In this document: positions 36,489-48,278 of the stretch, piece after piece
How positions within the stretch are numbered: position 1 is the stretch's first letter
How the letters are laid out: every line of letters begins with the position of its first letter
NCBI GenBank assembly: GCA_002749535.1
Contig: MZZL01000391.1
Location: 139,061-203,060, forward strand
Direction: 5' to 3'
Source of the DNA: Apophysomyces variabilis
Taxonomy: Eukaryota > Mucoromycota > Mucoromycetes > Mucorales > Mucoraceae
DNA: 64,000 nucleotides
The notes under the pieces: model-generated
Databases searched by the model: none
What the model saw: the letters and a program-made list of their open reading frames with translations, nothing else
What the model was told of the DNA's origin: nothing
Program-made: the position numbers and the translations under genes

Positions 36489-37697
36489 GGTTGCAGGTAA
36501 AGTAGTAGCCTGAACGGGCTCATCCGCTGAAGCGGAGAAACGTCACAAAATTGGGCAAAACTCCGGTGAAAGTGAGTGATGTTTCCTCCCGTGTAAAGGA
36601 TCGTATTGCTAGGCAAACGAAGAAATACGAAAGGTATCTTTCTATGCCAAGTTTCTTAGGATGCCATCCAGCTTTGTGCAGTAGGGAAAGGATAAGGAAG
36701 ATCCTAAAGCAGAAGACGGTACCGATCATTCCCTAAAGACCTAGACTCCGGAACAGGTAGCACAGCGCCCAACAGATGCACTATTTTCCTCGGATTTTGA
36801 ACAAGATCGAATTGAACTATCATATTGTTTGTCAAGCCCGACCAATATTCAAATCGTTTTATCATTCATCTCGTGCACAAGCGGCAAAGACATAACCAAA
36901 AACTAGCAACGAAACGTGCGTACTATCCAACGGCAGTCAGGGAAACAAAGTTATTCAAGTACCCTTCAATGAGTAACAACCTATACCGGTAATGTTTATT
37001 GATATTTAAGCAGGGTAATAGGAGGCCGAACAATAGGTCACAGTAAAATGTGGAGGAAATAAATTGCGATATCGACAGCAAGTATACAAGAGTATCATGA
37101 GCATGGCCAATCGATATCGGAGCTCACAAACAGGAGCATTTTTTGTTACTCTTCTGTTATCCAACCAAATGAGCCAAGGATCATTAAAAGGAAGACAAAA
37201 TTACTCTTTAACAATGCTTGATGCCTCTGCATAAATACTACGAGTTTCCTCTATCCGATCCGACGCGCTGCAACAAATCGAGAATATCCTGACAGCATTG
37301 TGCATTCCATTGGCTGTCCAACCCAAACTTATTGGTGCCAAGATGTTGTCACTATCTGATAGTCTTCCGCTTCGAAGCTGATAAGTTCTATTGCCCCGCA
37401 CAGCAATGACTCAGAACTTCCCATTGAACTACGTGCAGGAGCTCTGCAGCCCCTTTCAAGCAGAAAAAAAAAATCTCTGATTTTCTTATTACTGTAACTT
37501 TGGCCTTCGAAGGCCAAAATCCCTCACTGGAAATCTATGTCGACGACCATTTTAGCAAAATCGTTTCTTGGATATCTCTTTCTTTCGGATTCTCAAAACC
37601 CATGTTTCGTTTTAATTCAACGTGATATCGGGAAAATAGAAGAAGGCAGGAGCACCTCAATCAAAATTGATATGCATTGCTCTATTAACCGACTCGT
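36489..37697. other. Intergenic, about 1.2 kb, with two unassigned ORFs
   Basis: Upstream of VMA13 and downstream of MIC60. The plus-strand frame 36551-36736 is basic, starts with TTG and has no family. Minus-strand frames 37201-37401 and 37329-37517 overlap in different phases and have no recognised content. A perfect 20-bp palindrome occurs at 37499-37518. Confidence 0.35.
37499..37518. repeat. Perfect 20-bp palindrome
   Basis: TTTGGCCTTCGAAGGCCAAA reads identically on both strands with no loop. It lies about 180 bases downstream of the MIC60 stop codon. It could form a cruciform, bind a dimeric regulator, or act in 3' end formation of a transcript. Confidence 0.7.
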
Positions 37698-39542
37698 CTA
37701 TTCAGTTTGCAGCATACTAGTCAATGTAGCCTGCGTTCGCATAATCTAACAAGCGCGTCAGCACATTAAGCAGTAATGAGCTGAGTAAGACTTACCTCCA
37801 AAGCCTGCTTCACCTCCAAATGTCTTCGTGCAGCATCTAGCCAATCCAGGGCCAACGTCTTAGGCCAACCTTTGAGTTGGTTCATTTCTCTAGCCGCACT
37901 TTCAAGGTCGCTGTTGCGAGTAAGATAATACTGTGCGCGAGCCAGACGAGCTTCTATGTCTTCACCAGGCACAAGTCCCTGTTTGGTGAACATGACCTTG
38001 CTTAACACAATAGAGATAATATGAGAAATCATGCTGCTTCCTTCTTCAGGGATTAGTGAAGCACGGCGAACTTCTCGGGCAACAGTTTCGAATCGATTGA
38101 TTAGTTGACTCATTGAATCAATGCCATGTCGAGCAACTGTCTCGGAAATGTTGGATGCAACCGTTTGCACAATTTCATCGTTTTTTCTTTCTGCTACGTT
38201 GGCAAATGGTGAGGATGGTGCACTGATGGTCAGTATAGCCTGTAGTTCCTCAAGGAATGCCTTTCTATCTCCAGAATAAGCTGCCCGCTTTAGTGCATCA
38301 ACTGCTACCAATAGCTGATGGGCTTTACGAGAATCATCAATATATTCAGCATTCGCGTACGAAAGTCTCTCAAGAACACTTTGCCTCGTTACGACTTGGT
38401 CTACATTTGCTAGTCGTCCACCTCGTTCTGTTTCTACTTGCTGTCGAACCTCTCGAACATAACGACGTTGGGTTTCGATCACCTGCTCTTTAAGCTCATG
38501 AGATAATTTCTCAAGGTACGCTGCCTTTTGTTGATCGAGCTCTTTTTGACCAAGTTCTAAAAGCTGCTGTTTTAAGGCTAGCCCTTCAGCTTCGAATTCA
38601 TTCTTCAATTTCTCAGCCTTTTCCGCAACACGGGCATCTGATCGTTGCTTAGCGGACTGTGCTTTTGCTTCAAGCTGTGCGCAATGTTCTTCTACGTGCG
38701 TCTTCACATCTTCATACGAACGCTCTAGGGCTTTGACGTCTTCGGATACCTTGGCTTGTTCAGATCTTAAATGCTCAAAGGCAGTTTTCAACATATCAAA
38801 ATCTCTGGAAGCAAAACTGATGAGTCTCTTCGCATGTCCCGTGAGTCCAGCTTCGTTGAGGATAGCCACGAGTTGTTGCACAGTGGATGCTAGATCATCC
38901 ACTGCTGCCTCGTTCGTGACAGGAAAGTCTGGTATCGCCACTGGTTCGCCATCGTTCACGACATGCGCAAACAAACCGCCTTTGCGAACATTCTTTGGAC
39001 CCCGCGAAAGAGGAGCAGGAGGCTGTGAAGATGGCAACTGTGGCGCTTCTTTTCGGCCTGTCAATTGGGCGACGGCATCGCTCGCGTATTCGTATGCATC
39101 CAGAGACGCGTCCTTCGCTTTGATAGCATAATCCTTTAAGAGGACGGAATGTGTTGCAGCAAGATTTACCCATTCGGCACTTTTCTGGTAATAACCTTTG
39201 AGCTGCTCATCTTCGATAAGATCCTCCAGCGTGTCTAACAGTCGGCTGCCACCTGGGATATAGGTAGTGTACGTGTCGTGGAATGCTTCATTATGAAGTG
39301 CTAGGTATGTCGCGCCACCGTAGGCCGAAGCACCAATAACCGTAGTCCAAAGCAGCTTTCTCCCGATGGAACTACTCTTTTTCACGGACTCCTGCCCAGT
39401 TGTGTAGCATCGGATAACCTATATGTTATCCATGTATAAATGACCACCATGCATGTTTATTAGCCGAGCTTACAGAATGCCCCGATTGTCTACCAGTTTT
39501 CCGTATAGTAGCTCGTGTAAGAAGGGAGGCACTTCGCAACAT
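37698..39542 (-). CDS. MIC60: MICOS complex subunit MIC60 (mitofilin)
   Basis: Three exons, about 580 residues. Exon 1 (ATG 39542) encodes MLRSASLLTRATIRKTGRQS, a strong mitochondrial presequence. A GT-AG intron joins it to VIRCYTTGQESVKKSSSIGR, then a membrane anchor ('LLWTTVIGASAYGGATYLAL'). A long coiled coil covers about 200-350. The mitofilin signature is unmistakable: 'EARLARAQYYLTRNSDLESA', 'AREMNQLKGWPKTLALDWL' and 'DAARRHLEVKQALE'. The large ORF reads into an intron; splicing the canonical donor after QALE gives the expected ending IMRTQATLTSMLQTE with the stop at 37698. It organises cristae junctions in the inner membrane. A CCAAT element on its strand (ATTGG at 39655-39659) lies about 113 bases upstream of the ATG. 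Confidence 0.94.
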
Positions 39543-40699
39543 GACGGCCACACAAACAAAGGGAATCTGTTATTACCAAACCAGAAAAAAAATTATGGCG
39601 GGGGTGGGACGTGGCCCGGACTGACGAAGCCTGCTAACCTTCTCCAACCATATGATTGGACGAACAAGACAGTGTCACAATACTCTTCAGTTTCGCAGTT
39701 ACTTCGATTACGCTTATGGAGCGTCTATTCAATAAACAACAGAGTCTATACATAAGCGACCATAGACTTCTCAAGATCATCAAAAGACCAGACATCTTAG
39801 ACAAGATTACCGGAGCTTATGATACCCCTTTCAAGTCATAAAACTTTGAGGCTATCGTGAACGTCATTTAAACTACAGGACCGCTTTTCTACTAAGGCAT
39901 TGACAATATCTATGACAGGTACAACTTCTTAGAAGTGCGTCTGTAGCCAACAATAATCATGACTTTTTAAAACTTGTCAACAGCCCTATCATACGAAGTA
40001 CTTCAAGTTACTGAAACGATGGGTTCCAGTTTCTGGGCTCTGGCCCATGCTATTTGTTTAGAACCTCGAAGTTGCAGAGGACATTTACCAACATCAGTTA
40101 CTTTTGATATTATATAACAGTCAACTTGTAACATGATTTTGGATACAGTTTTGTTTGCTTATCAGTGAGATGTTGCGTTTTTTCTATAAAACAGCGTTAG
40201 ACTAAGTCCTTAAAACCATACAGCTTATCTTAAAGAGGATTACATATGTCAGCATTGGTTAAGGAACGATAGTGTCTTATGATGAATATGGATCGTCTCC
40301 CAAGTCAACTTGAACAACCCGAATTTTCAGGAGCATATGTTGTACAACGCATAGCCCAAAATGTGTTACAGTAAAGGACAACAATCCTCTTAAACATCCA
40401 AATATTCTACGTCGACTTCAGCTTCAAGACATCCAATATGTTTTACAGAAGGATCTTTATTTGCTTAAGCAGAGAGTCTCACTGTAAGCGAGATCACGGG
40501 AAGTTGCAGCACCGAAAAAGAAAACCATAATTTATTGCCTGAGATCGGCTGGATAATTCTGTGCTATGTTACGCTACACAAGACACAGGGCACGCGACAT
40601 ACTTGGTTATGGTGGACGAGCTTCGAATATTACTCATTTATTAGCGTTTTTTCCCTTTCCTTTTCTTTCCCTCGACGGTAATTTCACTGACAGCTGAAC
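39543..40699. other. Intergenic between divergent MIC60 and septin genes
   Basis: Contains both promoters. The last 60 bases before the septin ATG are pyrimidine-rich (about 40648-40675). A short open stretch around 40375-40482 has a helical, basic composition but cannot be tied to a family. No other feature is supported. Confidence 0.4.
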
Positions 40700-41848
40700 A
40701 TGTCTCCTCGCTCGAGAAAGAATGCATTGTCCCAGTTCAATGTGATGGTCGTAGGCTTCTCCGGCGTTGGCAAAACATCATTCGTAAGAACCTTAGTGGA
40801 GGCGCTGAAATTGGAGATGTCAAAAGAGCGACGTGATTCGTTTGTTAAGCAACATACTGAGACCCAGAATCACCTCGACGGACCACTGTGTAAAACTTCG
40901 GAACCTTATACTGTGACCATGGATGTTGATGTGTCCGGGGAAAGAATGACCTTAACTCTTATTGACACACCTGGGTTTCAGACTGACTATCTCGTCGACA
41001 AGCAGTTGCATGATATTTTGTCTTATATTGAACACCAATTTGACCTGGCTTTAGCTGAGGTAAGATAAAAGATATAAACATGCAAGGAAAACACAGAGGG
41101 TTAGACACTTTGATATGTGTAGGAAAACAAAGTCAAGCGTAACCCAAAGGCAATCGATACCCAAGTTCATGCTTGTCTGTATTTCATCGATCCTAGCAAA
41201 CGCTCCTTGAGTGAATACGACATCCGTATTCTCACGCGGTTGTCCAAGCGCGTCAATGTGATTCCTGTTATAGGCAAGGCCGATATGTTGACACGTGCGC
41301 AGCGTAACCGGCTGAAACCTGCTATATTGCAAAGTATCTTTACTGAACACAAGATACCACTATATGGATTGCCAGTAGACCAAGATGACGATGAAGAAGA
41401 AAGGTCAGATGAAGATGACATAGAAGGTGAAAGAAAAGCACTAGGACCTGCATCAACGCTAGAGGAATTTCTTCAGCAATTCAAGTATGAAGAAGAAGAC
41501 GAAGAATCTCAAGCGTTCATCGACTATCTTCGACTTGTTCCATTCACGGTAATTGCCTATGAAGATGATCCTGAGACTGGAAGACCGGTAATAGTCGAAG
41601 GGAATGAAGGCGTCAAGATTGGACGCGATTATGGCTGGGGAATGATCGATTGCATGAACGACCGATACAGTGACTTCAATCAACTGAAATCCATGCTGTT
41701 AATAACGCACCGTACCTTCTTAAAGGCAGAAACAGTAGAAAAGTACTACGAAGAATACCGTACGGAGAGACTGTTGATAAAGCGAGCTACAAAGTTGAAG
41801 AGCATGGATTTGGGTAAAAAGATTCTCGAGGATCTCACCCAGATTTAA
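40700..41848 (+). CDS. Divergent septin-type GTPase
   Basis: Two exons separated by a GT-AG intron of about 64 nt, 361 residues. The P-loop is 'VVGFSGVGKTSFVRTL' (G1), switch II 'TLIDTPGFQTD' (G3), and 'NVIPVIGKADMLT' provides the G4 position (usually AKAD in septins). Septin-specific blocks follow: 'HACLYFIDPSKRSLSEYDIR' and 'GRDYGWGMIDCMNDRYSDFN' (cf. GRxYPWGxxEVEN..HSDF). Unusual points are an acidic insertion after G4 ('DQDDDEEERSDEDDIEGER'), a polar loop before 'FIDYLRLVPFTVIAYEDDPE', and the lack of the long C-terminal coiled coil of core septins. It probably assembles into septin filaments as an auxiliary subunit at septa, tips or spores. It is complete and near the minimal septin length. 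Confidence 0.88.
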
Positions 41849-42664
41849 TGAAACAACTGTAGCAGCATGATATTAGATCTCGGAAAAACTCGTGTGAAGT
41901 CATAGTCATCGTCATTTACCGCTCGCGTTTTTTATTTCTTTTTTCTCTATACATTTATCTCGCTTTGCCTTTCCTTTTTTGCATGCATACATTTTATTAG
42001 CTTCTTTTTTGTATTTTCTCCCCAGTTCTGTTTATCTACTTGATGTTAAATGTAGCTCCGAACTCATTTCGAAGTGTACAATGAGTTGACAAAATTGACC
42101 ACCGATCCTAGCAAATTGAATTGAAGACCATACGAACAAGATCAGAAATCAGTAACTCAACGGCTTTCATATCACGATGGGTTAAACCATTTTCAGCTTG
42201 GTAGCAAAAAAAAAAAGAGGGATGACATACCGTCGGCGCTAGAGAAAGTATAATAGATTGCTGATTAAAGCATGCTTGCTCAAATGCAGGTCAATCGATC
42301 AAAGACGTTATAAAAACATAAAATACCGTAGTAGGTTGCTATAGCTTGTTAGATTCTATTGCCAGTTCTCTCGATTGTAAAAGTTGTCAGATCCAAGGGA
42401 AGCGTTCTGTCAAACCACTAGAAATCACCTTATTTTTAAGTCTATCCATGATTTAACCACTCTATACGGCTAACATAACGGAGTGTTTATTGAGGTGAAG
42501 TTCTTGCTAGTTTTGAGATATTATATACTATATTGGATCATACAATAATTGAATAATGTCTTTTGATCTGGTCACTGATGTTGTCCTCTTGTGATCCGTA
42601 AACTCCTACATTCCAAATATGGTAAGAGGAACAGAATTGTACGATCGCTAAAGCCAGGCGTCCC
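41849..42664. other. Intergenic upstream of ALIX/BRO1
   Basis: 3' flank of the septin gene with T-rich stretches (41925-42025), followed by AT-rich sequence. No gene or repeat can be supported. Confidence 0.4.
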
Positions 42665-42693
42665 ATTGGCTAGTTGCACTGAGTGCTGATTGG
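42665..42693 (+). promoter_or_regulatory. Pair of inverted CCAAT boxes upstream of the ALIX/BRO1 gene
   Basis: ATTGG occurs at 42665-42669 and at 42689-42693, both followed by CT. The spacing is 24 bases, about 85-110 bases before ATG 42778. Paired CCAAT elements at that distance are typical sites for the fungal Hap2/3/5 (NF-Y) complex. Function is inferred from motif and position. Confidence 0.35.
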
Positions 42694-42777
42694 CTGACTG
42701 GGCATCTGCTGGAAACAATACCTAAGAATCGAGCAAGGGATATTCTAAAGTCCATTTGGCTTCTTTGACGGAATAGC

Positions 42778-45521
42778 ATGTCCAAGTTACTGAATTCATC
42801 GCCAACTCTAAGCATAAAGCAGCAGGTGACAAATATGTTGGCTGCTCAGGTGAAATGCACTGAACGTGTCACTTGGACCCCATTTCTTCGCGAATACATC
42901 TCGAACGGTTATGCTGAGCACCCGGACCTGTATACTGACGACTTTAGAATTCTTGACGAATTACGTAATGACTGTATTTACATGGAAACAAATGAGAAAG
43001 CCCTTAATAGACTAATAAAGTATTGAACATCGAGCTAATTGCTGTAGACACTGACACAACGTTACCCTAGGTATTACGCTCAGCTGGTCTTCATTAGTTC
43101 GAAGTTCCCTATTGATGCATGTCTTCTCCAGAAAATGCCTCTTCATTAACATTTGCAACAGGTCGGAATCGAGTTTCCTTGGTACTTGGCTTTTTCTACC
43201 GAGGCATCGAAGCCAGGTACGCTTTGATAAGCGAAACATGTGGATCGCTAAATTTTCTTCATCTTTTCTTACGGTTGCAGTATCCCATCGCAATATGAAC
43301 TACGAAAAGGCTTGTGTTCTGTACTCTATTGGAGCGATGTATAGTCAACTCGGTAATTCTGAGAATCGCCGAACGACAGAAGGTGTTAAGAAAGCATGTA
43401 ATTACTTCCAGGTTCGTAATAAGGTCATGGTTTTCTCAATTTAATGTGTCGGAAGAATGCTGCAGGATGTTTTAAGCACCTTCGAGATATCGTGATTCCT
43501 GAGATGCGTATACCACCTACAGCAGATATGACTACATATGCTCTACAGTGTTTGATTAATTTTACACTTGCTCAGGCACAGGAATGCATGTGGCAGAAAG
43601 CAGCAATGGACCAAATGAAAGACGGTACGATCGCCCGTTTGGCGAGTAAAATATCCGAGCTATATGATGTCGCGTTCGAGCTGGCTTCGAATTCATCGAT
43701 ACAGAATGTTTTCCCTAAGCAATGGCTCACTCATATGCAAGTAAAGGCGTTGCATTTCAATGCCGCCGCGCAGTTTCGCAAATCCTGCGAATGCATCAGT
43801 CAGAATAAGTATGGTGAGGAAGTAGCACGGCTTCAGCTGGCAAATGCTCACGTGAAGCGCGCCTTTGACGTCTTGAACTCGTACTTTTCTGGTCCGATAA
43901 GTGTCAGCGCTGCTGTTGTAAACGATCTACAGTCGTTACAACAGATTATCCAAACCAATCTGGCTCGGGCGGAAAAAGATAATGATATGATCTATTTGGA
44001 ATTTGTACCATCTTCGTCAGCATTGCCACCCATCTCAAAGATCGAAATGGTTAGCGCAGTAGTGCCCGACGAGATATGTGATCCAGTGTCGTTGATGTTG
44101 AGTGCTCAGCGATCTACTGTTACTCCACATACTACCCTAGGACTACCTCTATTCCAAAAGCTGGTCCCATTTGCTGTCCATCAGGCCGCTAGTGTTTATG
44201 TGGATAGGAAAGAACGCGTGATAAAGGAAGATATTATCGGCCGATTAGAGGAACTGACAGAAGTCTACTATAGGTAACTGCACAGTCTAACTTTATATGT
44301 ATAACTTATACGAAACGTAGCACACTTCAATCTCTTAATCTTCATGTCACTTTGGCCACAAGCGAAAAAAAGATTAGGCTACCAGAAGCACTCCTTAAAC
44401 AGGCCGAAGAAACACGAAACGACGGAGGATCAAAGATTTTGTATGATTATTGGGAAATGGTTCAACAAGCATCAAGAAAGAATTCAGATATCTTAGAAGC
44501 TGCCTTTAATGCATTGGATGAAGAACATGAAAACGATGAACGCCAAAGAACAAGATTCCGAGAACGTGAGTCTAGCATCATTGAGAGACTTCGGCTAACC
44601 AGGTTTTTTAGGTTGGAGCCGACCGCAATCCCACACACTTACGCAGCAGTTAGTTGCGCAGGGTCAAAAACATCGGACGACTTTGACATCTGCACAACGG
44701 GCTGATCAGATCGTCAGAGCCAAGCTGGATACATGGGTTAAGATCATTGATGTGCTAGCATTGCCTGAAGAAGAATTGAAGGCATTCATTCCTGGAACCT
44801 CTGCGTCAACCGACAATGAAAACGAATCAAACGCGATAATGCGACTAAAGCAACTTGTAGAAGAGATGCAGCAGCAGCTCGCAAAACGAAGAGTTATCGC
44901 CGAACGTGCCAAAAATGCATCTAATGCCGATGATATTTCTCCCTCATTGTTGAAGAAGGCTGCACAACTGACGGCCAAATCGCCTATTGTCAAAATAGAT
45001 CCTGCCCAATTCGAAGAATTATTCACGGAAGAACTACGAAAATACGATGAGTTTTTGATGGAAATCGATAATCAAGAAGTGCGACAAACGCAAATACTAA
45101 GGGAAATGACAGAGGTTCATCAAGGATATACAACCTCAACACAGCAAAATACCACATCTACAAAACGGGAAAAGGCGTTGCAAAACCTTAATCAAGCGTA
45201 TCACAAATTCAAAGAGATAAAAACGAATCTGACAGAAGGCATTAAGGTTTGTTAATGTGTGGTCACTTTATAGGACAACTCAATGACTGACAATCATAAC
45301 AAAGTTTTATGCAGAACATGCCAAAGCTCTCACGGCGTTTCAAGATGCTTGTATTGAATATAAAGACAGGCGCAAAGCGGAAGCTGAGTAAGTAGCATGA
45401 AACTGTTAGCAGCAAGCCAACTAAAAAGGTTTATAACAGAAACCTATGTTTGGACATGGAAAATCTATCCATTAATGGGCACGACACTACACCATCACAG
45501 AACTGGCAAATCCAACGATAA
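42778..45521 (+). CDS. BRO1-domain protein, ALIX/Bro1 family
   Basis: Nine exons, about 775 residues. It begins [16 protein letters not shown], with the BRO1 domain to about residue 380: '[20 protein letters not shown]', '[15 protein letters not shown]', '[13 protein letters not shown]', '[20 protein letters not shown]', '[20 protein letters not shown]', '[20 protein letters not shown]' and 'KVP'-like '[15 protein letters not shown]'. The V domain follows, mainly helical ('[20 protein letters not shown]', '[20 protein letters not shown]', '[19 protein letters not shown]', '[20 protein letters not shown]'). It ends shortly after ([13 protein letters not shown]...), without the long proline-rich tail of ALIX. 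Bro1/ALIX proteins bind ESCRT-III Snf7 and recruit deubiquitinase at endosomes. One intron (43117-43161) must be GC-AG to keep frame; the rest are GT-AG. Confidence 0.9.
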
Positions 45522-45641
45522 CAAATCCCTTCGGAAAATAATCGATGAAGATTCCTTTTTGCTTTGTTTAAGTACCATAGCCGTGGAGTCAATGTTCTAA
45601 GGGGGAAGGTTGCCCTATTTCATGTATTATTTGGTTTTGAT

Positions 45642-47468
45642 CTAACTACTCTGCCAATTCTGCCATGCTTCATAATAAGCCTGGACAAAACAAACTTAGC
45701 ATCGCATAACGCAAACTGTCTGACTGGATCTTTACCTTGTATTCTTCCGTTGTCATGTTATGTTGATCCTCCTCTGTGGTCTCATTCAAAGGAACCATTC
45801 TCCCATTAACTGTCATCAAATTAAGTACCAAGTACTTTTAGTTTCAGAGCTTACCAGAAACAAGCGGGATTTCCTCATCCGGTTCTGCAAGATCCTCAAC
45901 AGTACCATCTTCAAACTCATTTCTCATTCTCTTACGACTGTCAGTAATGAGAATTAATTACATTTTTATCCTATTGTTATGATAACCCACACATACCTTT
46001 CATCCATCTCATCATCGTCCTCGTACGCACGTTTGGCGCTTCCATTTAATACAGTTTCAAACTCATCCTCTTCCTCCTCTTCCACATCTTCAAACCGTTC
46101 TGTCATCTCTTGCTCGTCTGGTACAGCCTGATTTAAAGCGTCATAGTACTTGTCATAATCTAACAAGCGGATAAGCTGATGAACGCTTGTCTTCCGCCTC
46201 TCTTACAGTCAAATCTAGCGGTATCAATATTTTCCGCTCCAACTTCCTCCATTGGTTCCTCATCCTCGCTTTCGATTACAGCACTAGTTGTACGATCACT
46301 TGATCCTCGCAGTGTCTCAGATACAGTACTGCGCTGATGCCATACAGGCAACGCGTTCTGCAATCTCTTTTCTTCCGCTTCCGCTAGTTTCTGTCGACGA
46401 GCGGCTTCGTTGTCCATCTGAAGATCAACAATAATATCACCCTGCCCTGCACCTGTGTCTTGTGCGATGGCCAACTCATATTCATCTAGATCGAAAAAAG
46501 TTTTAGCAATCCTTCTTGCCAATTGTTTATGTATTTACGTTCTGCTCTTCCATTTGTTCGATTGCCTGAGACAGAAGGTTTAACTATGTAGCTAAAATAA
46601 AACATGGAAAATCGTTAGTTATCCGACGAAGTCTACACCTTGCGTCATTACCTTGCTGGGATTACCAAAGAATCAGTTTGCTTTAATAGCGAAATGATGG
46701 GTTGAGATTGCTCGCGTAAGCTTTGTGGTATAGATTGATTAAGATGTGTTTTGCGCGATGTTTCGAACGACATACCGAGTAAGAACTTGCTGACTGCCTT
46801 TCAAGTTTTCTGCATTATCGTTCTCTTCCAAGACGTGCTCACACACATCGCAATGGAATAAGTTATCAGTTGGATCAACAAGCGATAACACGTCCAACGG
46901 CGCATATTGTTTGTCACAATTAGGACAGATATAGCCCTTGTTCTCGGATTCCTATCATCGTGTCAATACAGCTGCTCTTTTCACTGATATTGTACAACTT
47001 ACTGTCCGTAAGTTGTCACGAACAATAGTCTGCATTTTATACATCTTCCACTTGACAACATCCACAAATTCTTTATAGTCCAAATAATAATATGTTTTTG
47101 GAACTGGTCGTTGATCTTGTTTCCGTGCTTCCATGCGGGTAGCCCTGCAGAGATCGATGAGTTTGGCAGAACATGACCCAGCCTTCAAGAGTAATTGAGG
47201 TTGGGGAATATTCACGTTTTCAATAATCTATCCTCTTTCAGTTTGCCACATATTCGATGTATATCGCGTAAAGTCATTTTAAGTGTCATGATCAGATCTT
47301 CCTCACGAACACTGCCCGTTATAGTATTAGACCAAGTTGATCTAGATTAAGAGCACGGTACCCATTGCTATTTGGTGGCGCTTTGTTCAGCTCATCAAGA
47401 ATGACAATGTATTTTGGATCATAAAATGCACGAGCTACTCTAGCAACCAGAGCTTTTAGCACCTCCAT
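45642..47468 (-). CDS. TFA1: Transcription initiation factor TFIIE subunit alpha
   Basis: About eleven exons, roughly 425 residues. The preferred start at 47468 gives MEVLKALVARVARAFYDPKY, matching fungal TFIIE-alpha; an in-frame ATG at 47516 would add 16 residues. The winged helix continues 'VREEDLIMTLKMTLRDIHRI' and 'TYYYLDYKEFVDVVKWKMYK'. The zinc ribbon is 'GYICPNCDKQYAPLDVLSL' with the second pair in 'FHCDVCEHVL'. Downstream are the conserved 'QDTGAGQGDIIVDLQMDNEA' and 'ALPVWHQRSTVSETLRGSSD' blocks, an acidic region, and the ending 'VNGRMVPLNETTEEDQHNMT', then TEEYK spliced to AYYEAWQNWQSS. TFIIE alpha recruits and regulates TFIIH at RNA polymerase II promoters. Middle introns (between LTR and SQPI, and around IPASY) are the least certain joins. 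Confidence 0.9.
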
Positions 47469-48278
47469 GTTTCCGGAATGTCCTGGGAAGAAGAGAAACA
47501 AAGGATCTGCTGCCATTTTGTAAATCTCAGCAGACGGATAAACTCTTTTCCTTAGGCGCCAGTCAAATTGGGTTCATAACAAGTACTGTAGCTCACCTGT
47601 ACAGTTCCTCAAGGAACGCAAACAACTGAATCAAGGTCTCAGATAACATGAATTACATGAACTATGCTGGAGTAATAAAGCAACATTCATTAGAAACGGC
47701 ATGTCTGTATAATGATATACTACAGTAAAAATCGAACTTTACGATACATGAATATAAGATTAAAAATTGAAGAGCTTCTACTCTAGATTGATGAATTCGT
47801 CATGCTAAATTTCCATACGAAATTCTTGAGTTTAGTTCTTAGACAGCATCTAGTTCCACCTCGCTGAAATTAAAAGTTATGCCATGTTCACATCTTCGCC
47901 TCCATGGTGACCTAGTGCTTGTTGGTTTAGAATATACTCTTGGAATTTGTTATACTTAAGCGTGTATTTGTTCGTATCACAGCTATAAGAAGATGATGAA
48001 AGGGGATTGCTTACTAAGTCAATCAATCGTTGTCTTTCTCATTTCTTACTTATGTATTTTTCAATATCATTGCCGATACGATTGTTCCCTCTGTGTAATG
48101 CTTGGAATATGGCCATCAATTTTTCATGATGCTACATCGCCAGTGAGACCTGCGTTATAAACATGTTGCTTGACCAATTCTCCCAGCGAATTGGTTCTGA
48201 TTCAGATCTCCGCACTAAAAAAAAAGGCCCGGAAATAAAGAATCCATCTTCCATACAAGTAACTCACTTACCCTTGCA
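47469..48278. other. Intergenic between divergent TFIIE-alpha and NAR1 genes
   Basis: About 800 bases holding two promoters. No ORF, RNA gene or repeat can be supported. An A-run lies at 48217-48225. Confidence 0.4.

Noticed and set aside
36551..36736. Plus-strand basic ORF antisense to the VMA13 upstream region
   Set aside because: Starts with TTG, lies in a promoter, and has no recognisable domain.
37201..37517. Overlapping minus-strand ORFs downstream of MIC60
   Set aside because: Two frames overlap, neither matches a family I know, and no splice sites join them convincingly.
40375..40482. Short basic open stretch resembling a transposase helix-turn-helix
   Set aside because: Too short, with no catalytic motif or terminal repeats nearby; similarity to Tc1 N-termini is too vague.
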